NCBI GenBank assembly: GCA_045578725.1
Contig: JAZNKS010000036.1
Location: forward strand, 1 to 23,405
From: Flemingiibacterium sp045578725
GTDB lineage: Bacteria; Bacillota; Clostridia; Oscillospirales; CAG-272
Length of the DNA stretch: 23,405 nucleotides
Reading direction: 5' to 3'
Within the stretch, counting starts at the first letter, position 1. Every line of letters begins with the position of its first letter. The position numbers were made by a program, and so were the translations under genes. The notes under the pieces were generated by a model. The model searched no databases. It worked only from the letters and a program-made list of their open reading frames with translations, and had not been told where the DNA came from. This document shows, piece by piece, positions 13,333 to 21,124 of the stretch.

Positions 13333-13998
13333 ATGAATCTCATCAAAAAAGCTGCGGCAGAGTTTATCGGAACCCTCGTTCTGGTGCTGGTGGCCTGCGG
13401 CGTCGCCGCTGTCAGCGGCTGTGCCTTCCCCGAAGCCGGCTATGTTGCCACCGCCCTCGCCTTCGGCCTCGTCATCGTCGCCATGGCCTATTCCATCGGC
13501 AATGTATCGGGCTGTCACATCAATCCCGCCGTTTCCATCGCCATGCTGATCAGCGGCAAAATGACCGTCAAGGAATTCATCGTCTACATCGTATCCCAGT
13601 TTGTCGGTGCCCTCGCCGGTGCCGGCCTTCTCGCCTATTTCATGGGCTCCACCGCCGCGCTCGGCCAGAATGGCCTGTATAACGGCGATATCGTCAAGTC
13701 GCTCCTCATCGAGATTGTGCTGACCTTCATCTTCGTGCTGGCCATCCTCGGTGTCACCTCCCGCAAGGAAAACGGAAGTGTTGCCGGTCTTGTCATCGGC
13801 CTCTCGCTGGTGCTGGTTCACCTGATCGGTATCCCCTTCACCGGAACCTCCGTCAATCCCGCCCGCAGCTTCGGCCCGGCTCTTCTGGTCGGCGGCGAAG
13901 CCCTTGCCAATGTCTGGGTCTTCATCGTCGCTCCCCTCATCGGCGGCGCGCTGGCAGCCTTTGCCTATAAGTTCCTTGACGGCAAGAAAGACGAATAA
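13333..13998 (+). CDS. aqpZ: Aquaporin Z-type water channel (MIP family)
   Basis: This 221-residue, six-span membrane channel has two NPA half-helices: HINPAVS (NPA at 64-66) and SVNPARS (NPA at 175-177, followed by Arg178). Selectivity-filter residues read by comparison with E. coli AqpZ are Phe44, His163, Thr172 and Arg178. This is the narrow water-specific set rather than the Gly/Phe-type set of glycerol facilitators. It has AGGAGG about 6 nt before the ATG, a consensus promoter and its own terminator, so it is a strongly expressed single-gene unit, presumably for osmotic adaptation. The name is by motif only. Confidence 0.93.
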   Translation: MNLIKKAAAEFIGTLVLVLVACGVAAVSGCAFPEAGYVATALAFGLVIVAMAYSIGNVSGCHINPAVSIAMLISGKMTVKEFIVYIVSQFVGALAGAGLLAYFMGSTAALGQNGLYNGDIVKSLLIEIVLTFIFVLAILGVTSRKENGSVAGLVIGLSLVLVHLIGIPFTGTSVNPARSFGPALLVGGEALANVWVFIVAPLIGGALAAFAYKFLDGKKDE

Positions 13999-14012
13999 TC
14001 CCTGCATAACAC

Positions 14013-14050
14013 AAAAAGCCTCCCGCGGCTTCGCCGCAGGAGGCTTTTTT
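14013..14050. terminator. Bidirectional rho-independent terminator
   Basis: AAAAAGCCTCC pairs with GGAGGCTTTTT, with an inner GCGGC-TTC-GCCGC stem. It serves aqpZ (plus) and the MATE operon (minus). Confidence 0.93.
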
Positions 14051-14645
14051 ACTGCGCATCGCGCTTTCGGCCGTGACCGGTTTTCTTTGAAGCCATGATG
14101 GCCTCGGTGTTGTCATAGATGAATTCCTGGATGGCAGGGGAATACCGGAGCACCGTATACGGTCCGTGCGATCCTTCCCTATCCTCGGTGCTGATGCCCA
14201 TCCGCAGTCCTTCTGCAGTCGGAACCCGCATCGATTTGCCGTCTGCCCGGATCTGCCGCTCCAGCAGGCCCAGCGATTCCAGCCAGTCATTGACGGTCGC
14301 CGCCGATATTCTGCGCACGGCATCCGTATCGATCACCCCGTTCAGTGTATCGGCGATCTCGCTGACCGAGCGCGTACGGTCGGCCGGCGGGATCTGGGCG
14401 CGCTCCTCATCCGTGAGGACAAAGGAGGTGCGCCTGGGGCGGGTGACACGGATCGCGCTTTCGGCTTCTTCCCCGGCAATGAGCCCGTCCAACACATCCG
14501 CCACATAGAAAAAGCACCGGGACAGACGGACCTGATTGACAACGTCCGCTTCGGGAATTTCGCTGTCATCCAGCGGATTGATACCATTTGCCAGCTTTTC
14601 CATATACAGCTTTGCCCGTCTTAATTTATCAAGCTCGGTGATCAT
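14049..14645 (-). CDS. Conserved hypothetical protein coupled to a MATE exporter
   Basis: I do not recognise a named function for this 198-residue soluble protein. It has three visible parts. Residues 1-50 are helical and begin MITELDKLRRAKLYMEKLANGINP, with NPLDDSEIPEADVVNQ following. A middle region (about 75-110) contains LTDEERAQIPPADRTRSVSEI. A C-terminal winged-helix-like part (about 110-165) has the segment TVNDWLESLGLL and ends in a KK/RKR tail. Similar proteins with 'MYMEKLANGINP' N-termini occur in many Clostridia as hypothetical proteins, to my recollection. The start at 14645 has AAGGAGG 7 nt upstream and overlaps the MATE stop by ATGA, so the two are co-translated. DNA or RNA binding is possible but unproven. 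Confidence 0.75.
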   Translation of the reverse strand: MITELDKLRRAKLYMEKLANGINPLDDSEIPEADVVNQVRLSRCFFYVADVLDGLIAGEEAESAIRVTRPRRTSFVLTDEERAQIPPADRTRSVSEIADTLNGVIDTDAVRRISAATVNDWLESLGLLERQIRADGKSMRVPTAEGLRMGISTEDREGSHGPYTVLRYSPAIQEFIYDNTEAIMASKKTGHGRKRDAQ

Positions 14646-16051
14646 ACAGCCGCCTCCTTCCATTCCGCCGCTTCTATGGCGGCTTTTTTCATCAGATCAC
14701 CGTACACCTTTCTGTACAGCAGCGTAGCGCAGATGAAGGTGATGCCGTCCGATATCAGCTGGGCCGCCACAACACCGTACAGCCCGAGCACCGTATTCAT
14801 AATCAGCAAAGTCGGGATGGCGAAGATGCCCTGACGCAGGAGGCCGAGAATCAGGGATTCCCTGCCCTTTCCCATCGCCTGCAGGCAGTAGATCTTCTGG
14901 AAATTGGAAATCATGAAGGGCGTTGCCAGGCAGGCAATCCGCAAAAAGTCCTTGCCGTATGCGATGGTCGCCTCATCCTTGATGAAGATCCAGACGATCT
15001 GCGGCGCGAACAGCTCAAACACCACGATAAAGAAAGCGGCCGCGATGATGCCCGAAATCTGCGCTGCCCTTGTAAAAGCCTTCATGCGCGGATAATTCCT
15101 TGCCGCATAGTTGTAGGCCACCAGCGGCATCATGCCCTGACAGAGCCCCATGCCGATATTCAGCGGAATCATATCCGCTTTGATAACGATTCCGTAGGCT
15201 GCCAGCTCGATATCGCCGTAATCGGCGGTCAGATTGTTCTTGATAATAGCCGTCAGATTGGCCAGCAGTGCGGTCAGCGCCGAGGGCAGACCGATAGCAA
15301 AAATGGAGGCGATCAGCGACGGGGCGGGATTGGCGCACCGGGGGGATAGCGTGAGAACCGTCTTTCCCCGCAGGCGATAATAGACCCACAGAAAATACAG
15401 GAGCGATACCGTGTTGGAGAACATGGTGGCCAGCGCCGCACCGGTGACCTCCTGTCCGGACGGCAGGATCACGAACATAAACAGCGGGTCAAGGATGATG
15501 TTGGCCACGCCGCCAAGACCAAGACCGAAGCCGGATTCCTTTGAATAGCCGGCGCTCCTGAGCAGATGCGACATCGTCAGCGCGATGGTCGAGGGGATAC
15601 CGCCCACAACAACCACCCAGAACAGGTAGCTGGAGGCATAGGCAACGGTATTGTCCGATGCGCCGAGCAGACGTGCCAACGGTTCGGTGAACAGAAAGCA
15701 GATCAGCGAATAGACAGCGGCGATGCCAAGCGAGCCGTAGATGCTGAAGGCACCGACACGGCGCGCATCGTCCGGCCGCTTCTCGCCGAGCAGGCGGGAA
15801 AGCAGGCTTCCGCCGCCCACGCCGAAGAGATTGGCGAGCGCATTCAGCATGAAATACAGGATGCCCACCACGCTGGCGGCGGCAACCTTGTACGGATCGT
15901 TGCTCATGCCGATGAAGAAGGTATCTGCCAGATTGTAGATCATGGTAATCATCTGGCTGACAATGGTGGGAAGCGCCATCATCATGAGCGCACGCCCGAC
16001 CGGCATCCGCTCAAAGAGCTCGGTTTTATCGTTTTTCATTTGGTTTGTCAT
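14642..16051 (-). CDS. MATE family multidrug/sodium antiporter
   Basis: A 469-residue inner-membrane exporter with twelve hydrophobic segments in two six-helix halves. The first half begins GRALMMMALPTIVSQMITM, then YNLADTFFIGM and the GVGGGSLLSRLLGE loop, all characteristic of NorM/DinF-type MATE proteins. The second half repeats the pattern from about residue 240 (FAIGLPSALTALLANLTAI; MMPLVAYNYAARN). MATE proteins export cationic drugs or metabolites in exchange for Na+ or H+; the substrate is unknown. The start at 16051 was chosen for GGAG about 8 nt upstream; the open frame reaches further but has no site and crosses the promoter. It is divergent from the GH95 gene and coupled to a small conserved protein. 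Confidence 0.92.
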   Translation of the reverse strand: MTNQMKNDKTELFERMPVGRALMMMALPTIVSQMITMIYNLADTFFIGMSNDPYKVAAASVVGILYFMLNALANLFGVGGGSLLSRLLGEKRPDDARRVGAFSIYGSLGIAAVYSLICFLFTEPLARLLGASDNTVAYASSYLFWVVVVGGIPSTIALTMSHLLRSAGYSKESGFGLGLGGVANIILDPLFMFVILPSGQEVTGAALATMFSNTVSLLYFLWVYYRLRGKTVLTLSPRCANPAPSLIASIFAIGLPSALTALLANLTAIIKNNLTADYGDIELAAYGIVIKADMIPLNIGMGLCQGMMPLVAYNYAARNYPRMKAFTRAAQISGIIAAAFFIVVFELFAPQIVWIFIKDEATIAYGKDFLRIACLATPFMISNFQKIYCLQAMGKGRESLILGLLRQGIFAIPTLLIMNTVLGLYGVVAAQLISDGITFICATLLYRKVYGDLMKKAAIEAAEWKEAAV

Positions 16052-16129
16052 AGGAAGAACTCCGCATTTCCCGCAAAACAGCCCTGCAGAAACACCGCAG
16101 GACCGATTGGATGTATTTGGTACAGTACT

Positions 16130-16158
16130 ATTATACTCCTTGTGGAAGCATTTGTCAA
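16130..16158 (-). promoter_or_regulatory. Sigma-A promoter of the MATE operon
   Basis: On the minus strand, TTGACA (16153-16158), 17-nt spacer, TATAAT (16130-16135). Confidence 0.88.
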
Positions 16159-16220
16159 GCACCCGGAGCGTATCCCGACAATTTCCCCTGCTGACAGACG
16201 GAATCCGGGCATTTTTCACC

Positions 16221-16250
16221 TTGACAAACTACCGGAAATTATGTTATACT
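16221..16250 (+). promoter_or_regulatory. Sigma-A promoter of the GH95 gene
   Basis: TTGACA (16221-16226), 18-nt spacer, TATACT (16245-16250); start expected near 16257. The leader is only about 25 nt. Confidence 0.82.
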
Positions 16251-16282
16251 GAAGAAAATAATTTTCACACAGGAGAAGCGCC

Positions 16283-18421
16283 ATGAAAGAAAACAAACTC
16301 TGGTATACAGCCCCCGCCGCCGATTGGAACAGCGCCCTGCCGCTCGGAAACGGCCGGCTCGGCATGATGGTCTACGGCGGAATCGGCGAAGAGCGGATCC
16401 AGCTCAACGAGGAGACCTTCTGGTCCGGCTGGGAATGCGATGAATTTGACAGCCCGCTGACGCTTGAGCATATGGAGGAGATGCGCCGGCTGATCTTTGA
16501 AGGCCGCTATACCGAGGCAGAAGAGCTCTGCTCGAAATATCTTGTCTGCCGCGGCGGTGCCCATCACGACGCCCATGCCGCCTTCGGCTCCTATCAGACT
16601 GCCGGTGAGCTGAAAATCACCCTTCCCGGGGATACAGGTGAAGATTACTGCCGCGAGCTGATTCTTGACAAGGGCCGCATGGAAATCCGAAGCGGAGCCA
16701 TCCGCCGCGAATATTTCGTATCCGAGCGGTACAATACCGCCGTGATCCGTGTCACCGGTCTTTCGGATCGCCCCACGCTCTGCTATGAGCGGGAGAACAC
16801 CTCCGTAATCGTGGATGAGAATGAAATTCTCGCCATTGCCAGCCTTCCCACCCGCGCGGCTGTCCGGATCCGCCATGAATATGCCGACGGTACCTTCACC
16901 GCCTACATCACAGCCGCGACCGCATACAAAACCGATGCCGATCCGATCGCTGTCTGCCGCGATACGCTCGACCGTGCTATGGCCGCCGGATACAGCATCA
17001 TGCGTGCGGAAACCGAAGCGTATTTCGGTGAAATGCTGGGCCGCTGTGCCGTCAGCTTCGCCGAGTCCGGAAGCCGCGCCGACATTCCCACCGACCGCCG
17101 CATCGCCGAGCCGGACGGGGATATCGGTCTTGCCGAGCTCTACTTCAATTTCGGCCGCTATCTGCTGATCGGATCATCGCGCGGCAAGCTCCCCGCCAAT
17201 CTGCAGGGCATCTGGTGTCAGGATTACATCGCCCCCTGGAGCTCCGACTTTCATATCAACATCAACATCCAGATGAACTACTGGTTCGCCGAGATCTGCA
17301 ATTTGCCCGAGCTGATCGAGCCCTTCTTTGAGCTGATCCGCACCACGGCCGCCGCCGGCGAAAAGACCGCAAAAAAGGTCTACGGCTGTCCCGGCTGGGT
17401 GGTGCACTTCACCACCAATCCATGGGGCTACACCTCCCTCGGTGCCAGCCCGCGCTACGGTGCCTTTGCACCGGCCGGAGCCTGGTGCCTCCGCCATGTC
17501 AAGGAGCATTGGCTCCATACCTCCGACAAAGCCTTCCTGCGCGATTTTTATCCGATCATCCGGGGAGCCTCCGACTTCTTCTGCGCCTATCTGGTGAGCG
17601 ATCCGCGAAACGGATGGCTTGTCACCGCGCCGGCCAGCTCCCCCGAAAATGCCTTCCTCAGTCCCACCGATCACTCCCGCGCGACCGTATGTGCAGGCCC
17701 GACAATGGATATGAGCATCATCCGCGAGCTGTTTGAATTCAACATCGAAGCCGCCGAAATCCTCGGCTGTGATGCCGATTTCATCCCTGTGCTGAGGGAA
17801 AAGCTTGAAAAGCTTCCGCCCATGCGGATTGGCCGCCACGGCCAGATCATGGAGTGGTCGGAGGATTTTGAGGAGGCCGATCCCGGTCACCGGCATATCT
17901 CCCATCTGTACGGCCTCCATCCGGCCGCCCAGATCCGGAAATCCACGCCCGAGTTCTTCGCGGCGGCGCGCGCCACCATCGATCGCCGTCTGGCACACGG
18001 CGGCGGTCATACCGGCTGGAGCCGCGCATGGATCGTCAATTTCTTCGCCCGCCTTGCCGATGGCGACAAGGCATGGGAGAATTTCGTCGCGCTCATCAAA
18101 AAGAGCACGCTGCCCAATCTTTTTGATAATCATCCGCCCTTCCAGATTGACGGCAACTTCGGCGGCACAGCCGGTATCACCGAGATGCTTCTCCAGAGCC
18201 ATGACGGCTGTATCGATCTGCTCCCCGCCCTTCCCGCGGCATGGCCGGACGGCGAATTCCGCGGCTTCATCGCGCGCGGCGGCCTTACGGTATCGGCCAA
18301 GTGGAAGGCCGGCAAGGTTACCGCCGCCGAGATCGTCGGACGGGCTGATCAGAGCTTCCGCGTCCGGATCAACGGCCGCATGGAGGATGCCGTCGGACGG
18401 TTCTCCTTCAGCGAGGAATAA
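16283..18421 (+). CDS. Glycoside hydrolase family 95, probable alpha-L-fucosidase
   Basis: This 712-residue enzyme has an N-terminal beta-sandwich (about 1-250; LPLGNGRLGMMVYGG and LNEETFWSG are the family opening), a linker, an (alpha/alpha)6 barrel (about 280-645) and a short C-terminal beta domain. Catalytic candidates by comparison with bifidobacterial AfcA are Asn326 and Asn328 (HININIQMNYW), Glu524 (QIMEWSEDFEE) and Asp623 (QIDGNFGGTAG). GH95 inverts alpha-1,2-fucosides, though some members act on alpha-L-galactosides. No signal peptide is seen, so it acts in the cytosol on imported oligosaccharides. It is slightly shorter than typical members (about 750-800). AGGAGA precedes the ATG. 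The gene is followed by a gutted solute-binding protein that may once have imported its substrate. Confidence 0.93.
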   Translation: MKENKLWYTAPAADWNSALPLGNGRLGMMVYGGIGEERIQLNEETFWSGWECDEFDSPLTLEHMEEMRRLIFEGRYTEAEELCSKYLVCRGGAHHDAHAAFGSYQTAGELKITLPGDTGEDYCRELILDKGRMEIRSGAIRREYFVSERYNTAVIRVTGLSDRPTLCYERENTSVIVDENEILAIASLPTRAAVRIRHEYADGTFTAYITAATAYKTDADPIAVCRDTLDRAMAAGYSIMRAETEAYFGEMLGRCAVSFAESGSRADIPTDRRIAEPDGDIGLAELYFNFGRYLLIGSSRGKLPANLQGIWCQDYIAPWSSDFHININIQMNYWFAEICNLPELIEPFFELIRTTAAAGEKTAKKVYGCPGWVVHFTTNPWGYTSLGASPRYGAFAPAGAWCLRHVKEHWLHTSDKAFLRDFYPIIRGASDFFCAYLVSDPRNGWLVTAPASSPENAFLSPTDHSRATVCAGPTMDMSIIRELFEFNIEAAEILGCDADFIPVLREKLEKLPPMRIGRHGQIMEWSEDFEEADPGHRHISHLYGLHPAAQIRKSTPEFFAAARATIDRRLAHGGGHTGWSRAWIVNFFARLADGDKAWENFVALIKKSTLPNLFDNHPPFQIDGNFGGTAGITEMLLQSHDGCIDLLPALPAAWPDGEFRGFIARGGLTVSAKWKAGKVTAAEIVGRADQSFRVRINGRMEDAVGRFSFSEE

Positions 18422-18456
18422 TTTGTCCGCCTGTCTTCTTATTTCAGGGCGAGGCC

Positions 18457-18819
18457 TTGACTTTTTGCCCGGGCGAATCCGGTGCCGATACACCGTCCGA
18501 TGACACCACCGCCGAGCCGGTCGATCCGTATCCGGACAATCTTCCCCGCGATCTCAATTTCAGCGGTGAAACCATTTCCTTCTTCGTTCGCTCCGATCCC
18601 CGCGATGAGGAATCCTCGCAGATTTACGATATCATCCGCGAATCGATGGTTTACGATTTCGGCCGTATCTTCAACGGCAGCCTGAAGGACATGACCTACA
18701 GTCTGTTCCGCGTCGCCGTTCGTGAAAACAATCCTGCATGGGCTTCGATCTATGCCACCAACAAGGACACGCTGGTTGCAGGTCTGGAAGATCTGATGAC
18801 AAAGTTCACAGAAGAATAA
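18457..18819 (+). pseudogene. Solute-binding lipoprotein with signal peptide and middle deleted
   Basis: The frame reads TFCPGESGADTPSDDTTAEP at its start, the remains of a lipobox and acidic Ser/Thr linker, then NLPRDLNFSGETISFFVRSD, the first strand of the binding domain. It then jumps to IYDIIRESMVYDFGRIFNG and ends with a helix (LVAGLEDLMTKFTEE) typical of the C-terminus of clostridial family 1-like binding proteins. About 120 codons remain of an expected 480-550. There is no usable start: ATG, ribosome binding site and hydrophobic signal are gone. It directly follows GH95 (36 bp) and ends at a good terminator, so it was probably the cognate sugar-binding protein of that gene. Confidence 0.75.
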
Positions 18820-18829
18820 CCAAAAGAAG

Positions 18830-18865
18830 CTGCCGCAGGTTGAAGCCTGCGGCAGTCCTTTTTTT
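18830..18865 (+). terminator. Terminator of the GH95 / solute-binding protein unit
   Basis: CTGCCGCAGG pairs perfectly with CCTGCGGCAG around a 6-nt loop, followed by TCC and T7. Confidence 0.9.
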
Positions 18866-19084
18866 CAGTTGTACCGGATATTCGGCATCCGGGTCTGATT
18901 CTGCGCATCCTCGGAGACGGCCAGACCGTTATGTTCAAAAACGATGAAATGCTCCTTGGTCAGCCCCTGCGGCAGACGGATGTCCGCAAGCGAGCTGCAT
19001 CCGCAAAAAGTGTGATGCGCAAGCTCCGTGACCTTATCCGGGATTTCAGCCGAAGTCAGCTTGGATTGTCAGTTTGCAAGCCAT
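18865..19084 (-). pseudogene. Second leucine-rich repeat gene, gutted and frameshifted
   Basis: Directly downstream of the intact LRR gene, GGAGGG precedes an ATG at 19082-19084 that begins MACKLTIQADFG and stops. This resembles the MAQKFTVEDG start of the intact neighbour. In another frame the region 18865-19068 reads AEIPDKVTELAHHTFCGCSS then LADIRLPQGLTKEHFIVFEH, one full 23-residue BspA-type repeat, and ends in a unique 35-residue tail (to TGA at 18865-18867). So the start, the last repeat and the C-terminus of a tandem paralogue survive while the intervening repeats are deleted. Unequal recombination between repeats is a natural cause. Confidence 0.75.
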
Positions 19085-19086
19085 CT

Positions 19087-20259
19087 TTACTTTCCCTCCG
19101 GCGGCCGGTATTTTTCGATGCGCACCGTACCGGTCTGGCCGCGCGCATTGGGATCAAGACCGATCCCGTTGTGTGACAGCTTCTTGAATACGGCCTGTCC
19201 CAGCTCCGGCCCCGTTTCGGACATTTCAATCATCCGCAGATTCGGGCAGAGCTGGAAGGCTCCGTCCCAGACCTTCCGTACGGTGGACGGCAGGGAGATG
19301 GTATTCAGCATCCCGCAATCAAAGAAAGCCTGGGTTTCGATCGCCTCAACGCCCTCGGGAAGCCAGATTTTGCGCAGGCGCTTGCAGCCGTGGAAGCATC
19401 CGTAGGGCACCTCACTGACACCGGCCGGGAAATCCACATCATCCAGACTTGTGCAGTCAAAAAAGGCGTGCGATCCGATCTTCTTCATCTGCTTGGGGAA
19501 AGAAACGGTTTCCAGCTTTCGGTCATGGGCATAAGCGTTGCCGCCCAGTACCTCCAGCGATTCGGGGAGATCGACCATCAGCAGCTGGGAGCAGCAGTAG
19601 AACGCATAGCTGTCAATCACGCGAAGGCCCTCCGGGAGGCGGGCGCCGCGAAGAGAGCTGCAGGACGAAAAGGCGCCGAATCCGATCCCCTCCACCGTGG
19701 AAGGAATCCGGACAATCTTCAATGCCGTGCAATGATCGAACAGGGAATCGCGGATGACGCAGAGTCCCTCCGGCAGAATCACCTCGGTAAGCTTGGTGCA
19801 GCCGCGGAAGGCGCTCTCGCCGATCTCGCGCACGCTTTCGGGAATCGCAATCTGCCCAAGCGCCCGGCATCCGCAAAAGGCCCGCTCGCCGATCGCACGA
19901 AGCCCCTCCGGCAGACGGACATCACAAAGCGAGCGGCATCCGTCAAACATCTCACCTGCCAGCTTTTCAAGGCCGTCCGGCAAGGTAATCGCCGTAAGAG
20001 CGGTGCATCCTCTGAAGGCGCCCTCGCCGATTTCACGCACGCCGTCGGGGATCCGAATCTCCGACAGATGATTGCAGCCGCCAAAGGCCCTCGCACCGAT
20101 CCTGTCAACAGAATCCGGCAGCGTGACGCTTACCAGAGTTTTGCGTCCCCTGAAGCATTCCGGACCGAGGGTGTGCACCCCGTCCGGCACGGTGATCTCC
20201 GGATCCGTTCCCGAAAACTTCACCAGAACACCGTCTTCTACCGTAAATTTCTGTGCCAT
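19087..20259 (-). CDS. BspA-type leucine-rich repeat protein (LRR_5)
   Basis: This 390-residue protein is built of 14 contiguous 23-residue repeats (residues 25-346) on the pattern P-x-x-[VL]-x-x-[IL]-x-x-x-A-F-x-x-C-x-x-L-x-x-[VI]-x-[LI]. A short N-terminal cap precedes them and a 44-residue tail ends in RPPEGK. Many repeats carry the conserved Cys at position 15. These proteins fold as a right-handed solenoid and usually mediate binding to proteins or surfaces. No signal peptide, LPXTG or membrane anchor is present from the chosen start, so it appears cytosolic, unlike BspA itself. The start at 20259 has GGAGG 8 nt upstream; an earlier in-frame ATG (20298) is close to the -10 and has no site. 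It is followed after 2 bp by the gutted paralogue. Confidence 0.9.
   Translation of the reverse strand: MAQKFTVEDGVLVKFSGTDPEITVPDGVHTLGPECFRGRKTLVSVTLPDSVDRIGARAFGGCNHLSEIRIPDGVREIGEGAFRGCTALTAITLPDGLEKLAGEMFDGCRSLCDVRLPEGLRAIGERAFCGCRALGQIAIPESVREIGESAFRGCTKLTEVILPEGLCVIRDSLFDHCTALKIVRIPSTVEGIGFGAFSSCSSLRGARLPEGLRVIDSYAFYCCSQLLMVDLPESLEVLGGNAYAHDRKLETVSFPKQMKKIGSHAFFDCTSLDDVDFPAGVSEVPYGCFHGCKRLRKIWLPEGVEAIETQAFFDCGMLNTISLPSTVRKVWDGAFQLCPNLRMIEMSETGPELGQAVFKKLSHNGIGLDPNARGQTGTVRIEKYRPPEGK
19222..20187 (-). repeat. Fourteen tandem 69-bp coding repeats
   Basis: Each unit encodes one 23-residue LRR_5 repeat with no length variation in any of the 14 units. The DNA is diverged between units, so the array is old, but it remains a substrate for unequal crossing-over. 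Confidence 0.85.
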
Positions 20260-20300
20260 TGTATCATCCTCCGTTCCTGTATTTTTTGATGGGAGCATTT

Positions 20301-20329
20301 ATTATAACACATCGCGCAGCCAAATGCAA
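20301..20329 (-). promoter_or_regulatory. Sigma-A promoter of the LRR gene
   Basis: On the minus strand, TTGCAT (20324-20329), 17-nt spacer, TATAAT (20301-20306). Confidence 0.8.
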
Positions 20330-20340
20330 GAGCTGCGCGA
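20312..20340. promoter_or_regulatory. Inverted repeat enclosing the LRR promoter -35
   Basis: The 9-bp arms TCGCGCAGC (20312-20320) and GCTGCGCGA (20332-20340) flank an 11-bp centre that contains the whole -35 hexamer. A dimer bound here would block RNA polymerase. On the plus strand it also resembles a terminator (T7 at 20344-20350), but neither flanking gene is read on that strand. Confidence 0.5.
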
Positions 20341-20357
20341 CATTTTTTTCGATTTTT

Positions 20358-20993
20358 TTAACAGTCTCCCGCATCCCACAGCGGGATATCCTTCAGCTTA
20401 CTCCAGACAAAATGGCCCATGTTCCGGCCTCCGAGCTTATTCAGATGGATGACATCCAGCTGATAGTCCCGTTTTTTGACCCGTGCATAGCCAAAGCCCG
20501 ATTCCATGAAGGCGTTGATTACAGGCACACCGTTCAGACGCGCTGTGCGTTCAGCAATCTCGGCAAATTCGAAATTGGTAATTCCCCGCTTCTCGTGGGG
20601 GACCTCAGGTGCGGTATTGTTGCCGAGAATCATCAGGATCACAACGATCTGTGCCTTTGTATGCTCCTGCAGATAGCGGATACACTGATTCAGACAGCCA
20701 CAGAAGGATTCATCATCCGTATCGTAGATCCCGCCAACCTTCGCGCCCTCATTAGGAAGCACCTCCAGCGTAATCAGATCGGCTTTGTCCTTACCATCCT
20801 CCAGATTCATAACCGCCCGCTTTGTATTGCCCTTCCCGTAGCCATCCGGTGTCAACGAACCGCCGGGAATTCCGTAATTCACCACGCGCAGACCGGATAA
20901 TTTCTCCACAACGGGAACATATTCGCCCTGCCGTACACTTGTCATCGATGTGCCATAGGCATACCACAATTTTCCATTCCAATGATTTTCCAT
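20358..20993 (-). CDS. SGNH/GDSL-type hydrolase
   Basis: A 211-residue cytosolic esterase-like protein. Block I is AYGTSMTS with Ser16 as nucleophile; the Asp of GDS is Thr here. Block II Gly is in NYGIPGGS (about 44). Block III is EVLPNEG with Asn81 in place of the usual G-x-N-D. Block V is DVIHLNKLGG with Asp180 and His183. The catalytic Ser, Asp and His are therefore in place, within a flavodoxin-like fold of typical length. Substrates of such enzymes are O-acetylated sugars or short esters; it could assist glycan deacetylation alongside GH95, by inference. GGGAG lies about 8 nt before the ATG. No clear promoter was found in the 131 bp upstream; -10-like AT-rich sequence is present. Confidence 0.85.
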   Translation of the reverse strand: MENHWNGKLWYAYGTSMTSVRQGEYVPVVEKLSGLRVVNYGIPGGSLTPDGYGKGNTKRAVMNLEDGKDKADLITLEVLPNEGAKVGGIYDTDDESFCGCLNQCIRYLQEHTKAQIVVILMILGNNTAPEVPHEKRGITNFEFAEIAERTARLNGVPVINAFMESGFGYARVKKRDYQLDVIHLNKLGGRNMGHFVWSKLKDIPLWDAGDC

Positions 20994-21124
20994 ATTTCTT
21001 CTCCCTCGTTTATTTATGATCGTCTGAACTCAAACTTATCCAAACGGCCGAAAGGCTTTCAGGACCGCTGAAGTTGGATTGCATGCCGTTTATCTTTCCG
21101 TTGACTCGCTGCTTCCCTGCGCTC

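Noticed and set aside
13315..14007. 230-codon acidic frame antisense to aqpZ
   Set aside because: Asp/Gly/Glu-rich shadow typical of antisense to hydrophobic GC-rich genes.
14049..14645. Calling the MATE-coupled protein a toxin, antitoxin or phage repressor
   Set aside because: The winged-helix impression is weak and no partner or phage gene is nearby.
16052..16219. 56-codon N-terminal extension of the MATE protein
   Set aside because: It overlaps the promoter at 16130-16158, has no ribosome binding site and is not hydrophobic.
17174..18493. 439-codon open frame antisense to the GH95 gene
   Set aside because: Composition shadow of the fucosidase: glycine- and alanine-rich with no domain pattern.
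19390..20289. 299-codon open frame antisense to the LRR gene
   Set aside because: A shadow of the 69-bp repeats, which makes it look repetitive; it has no start context.
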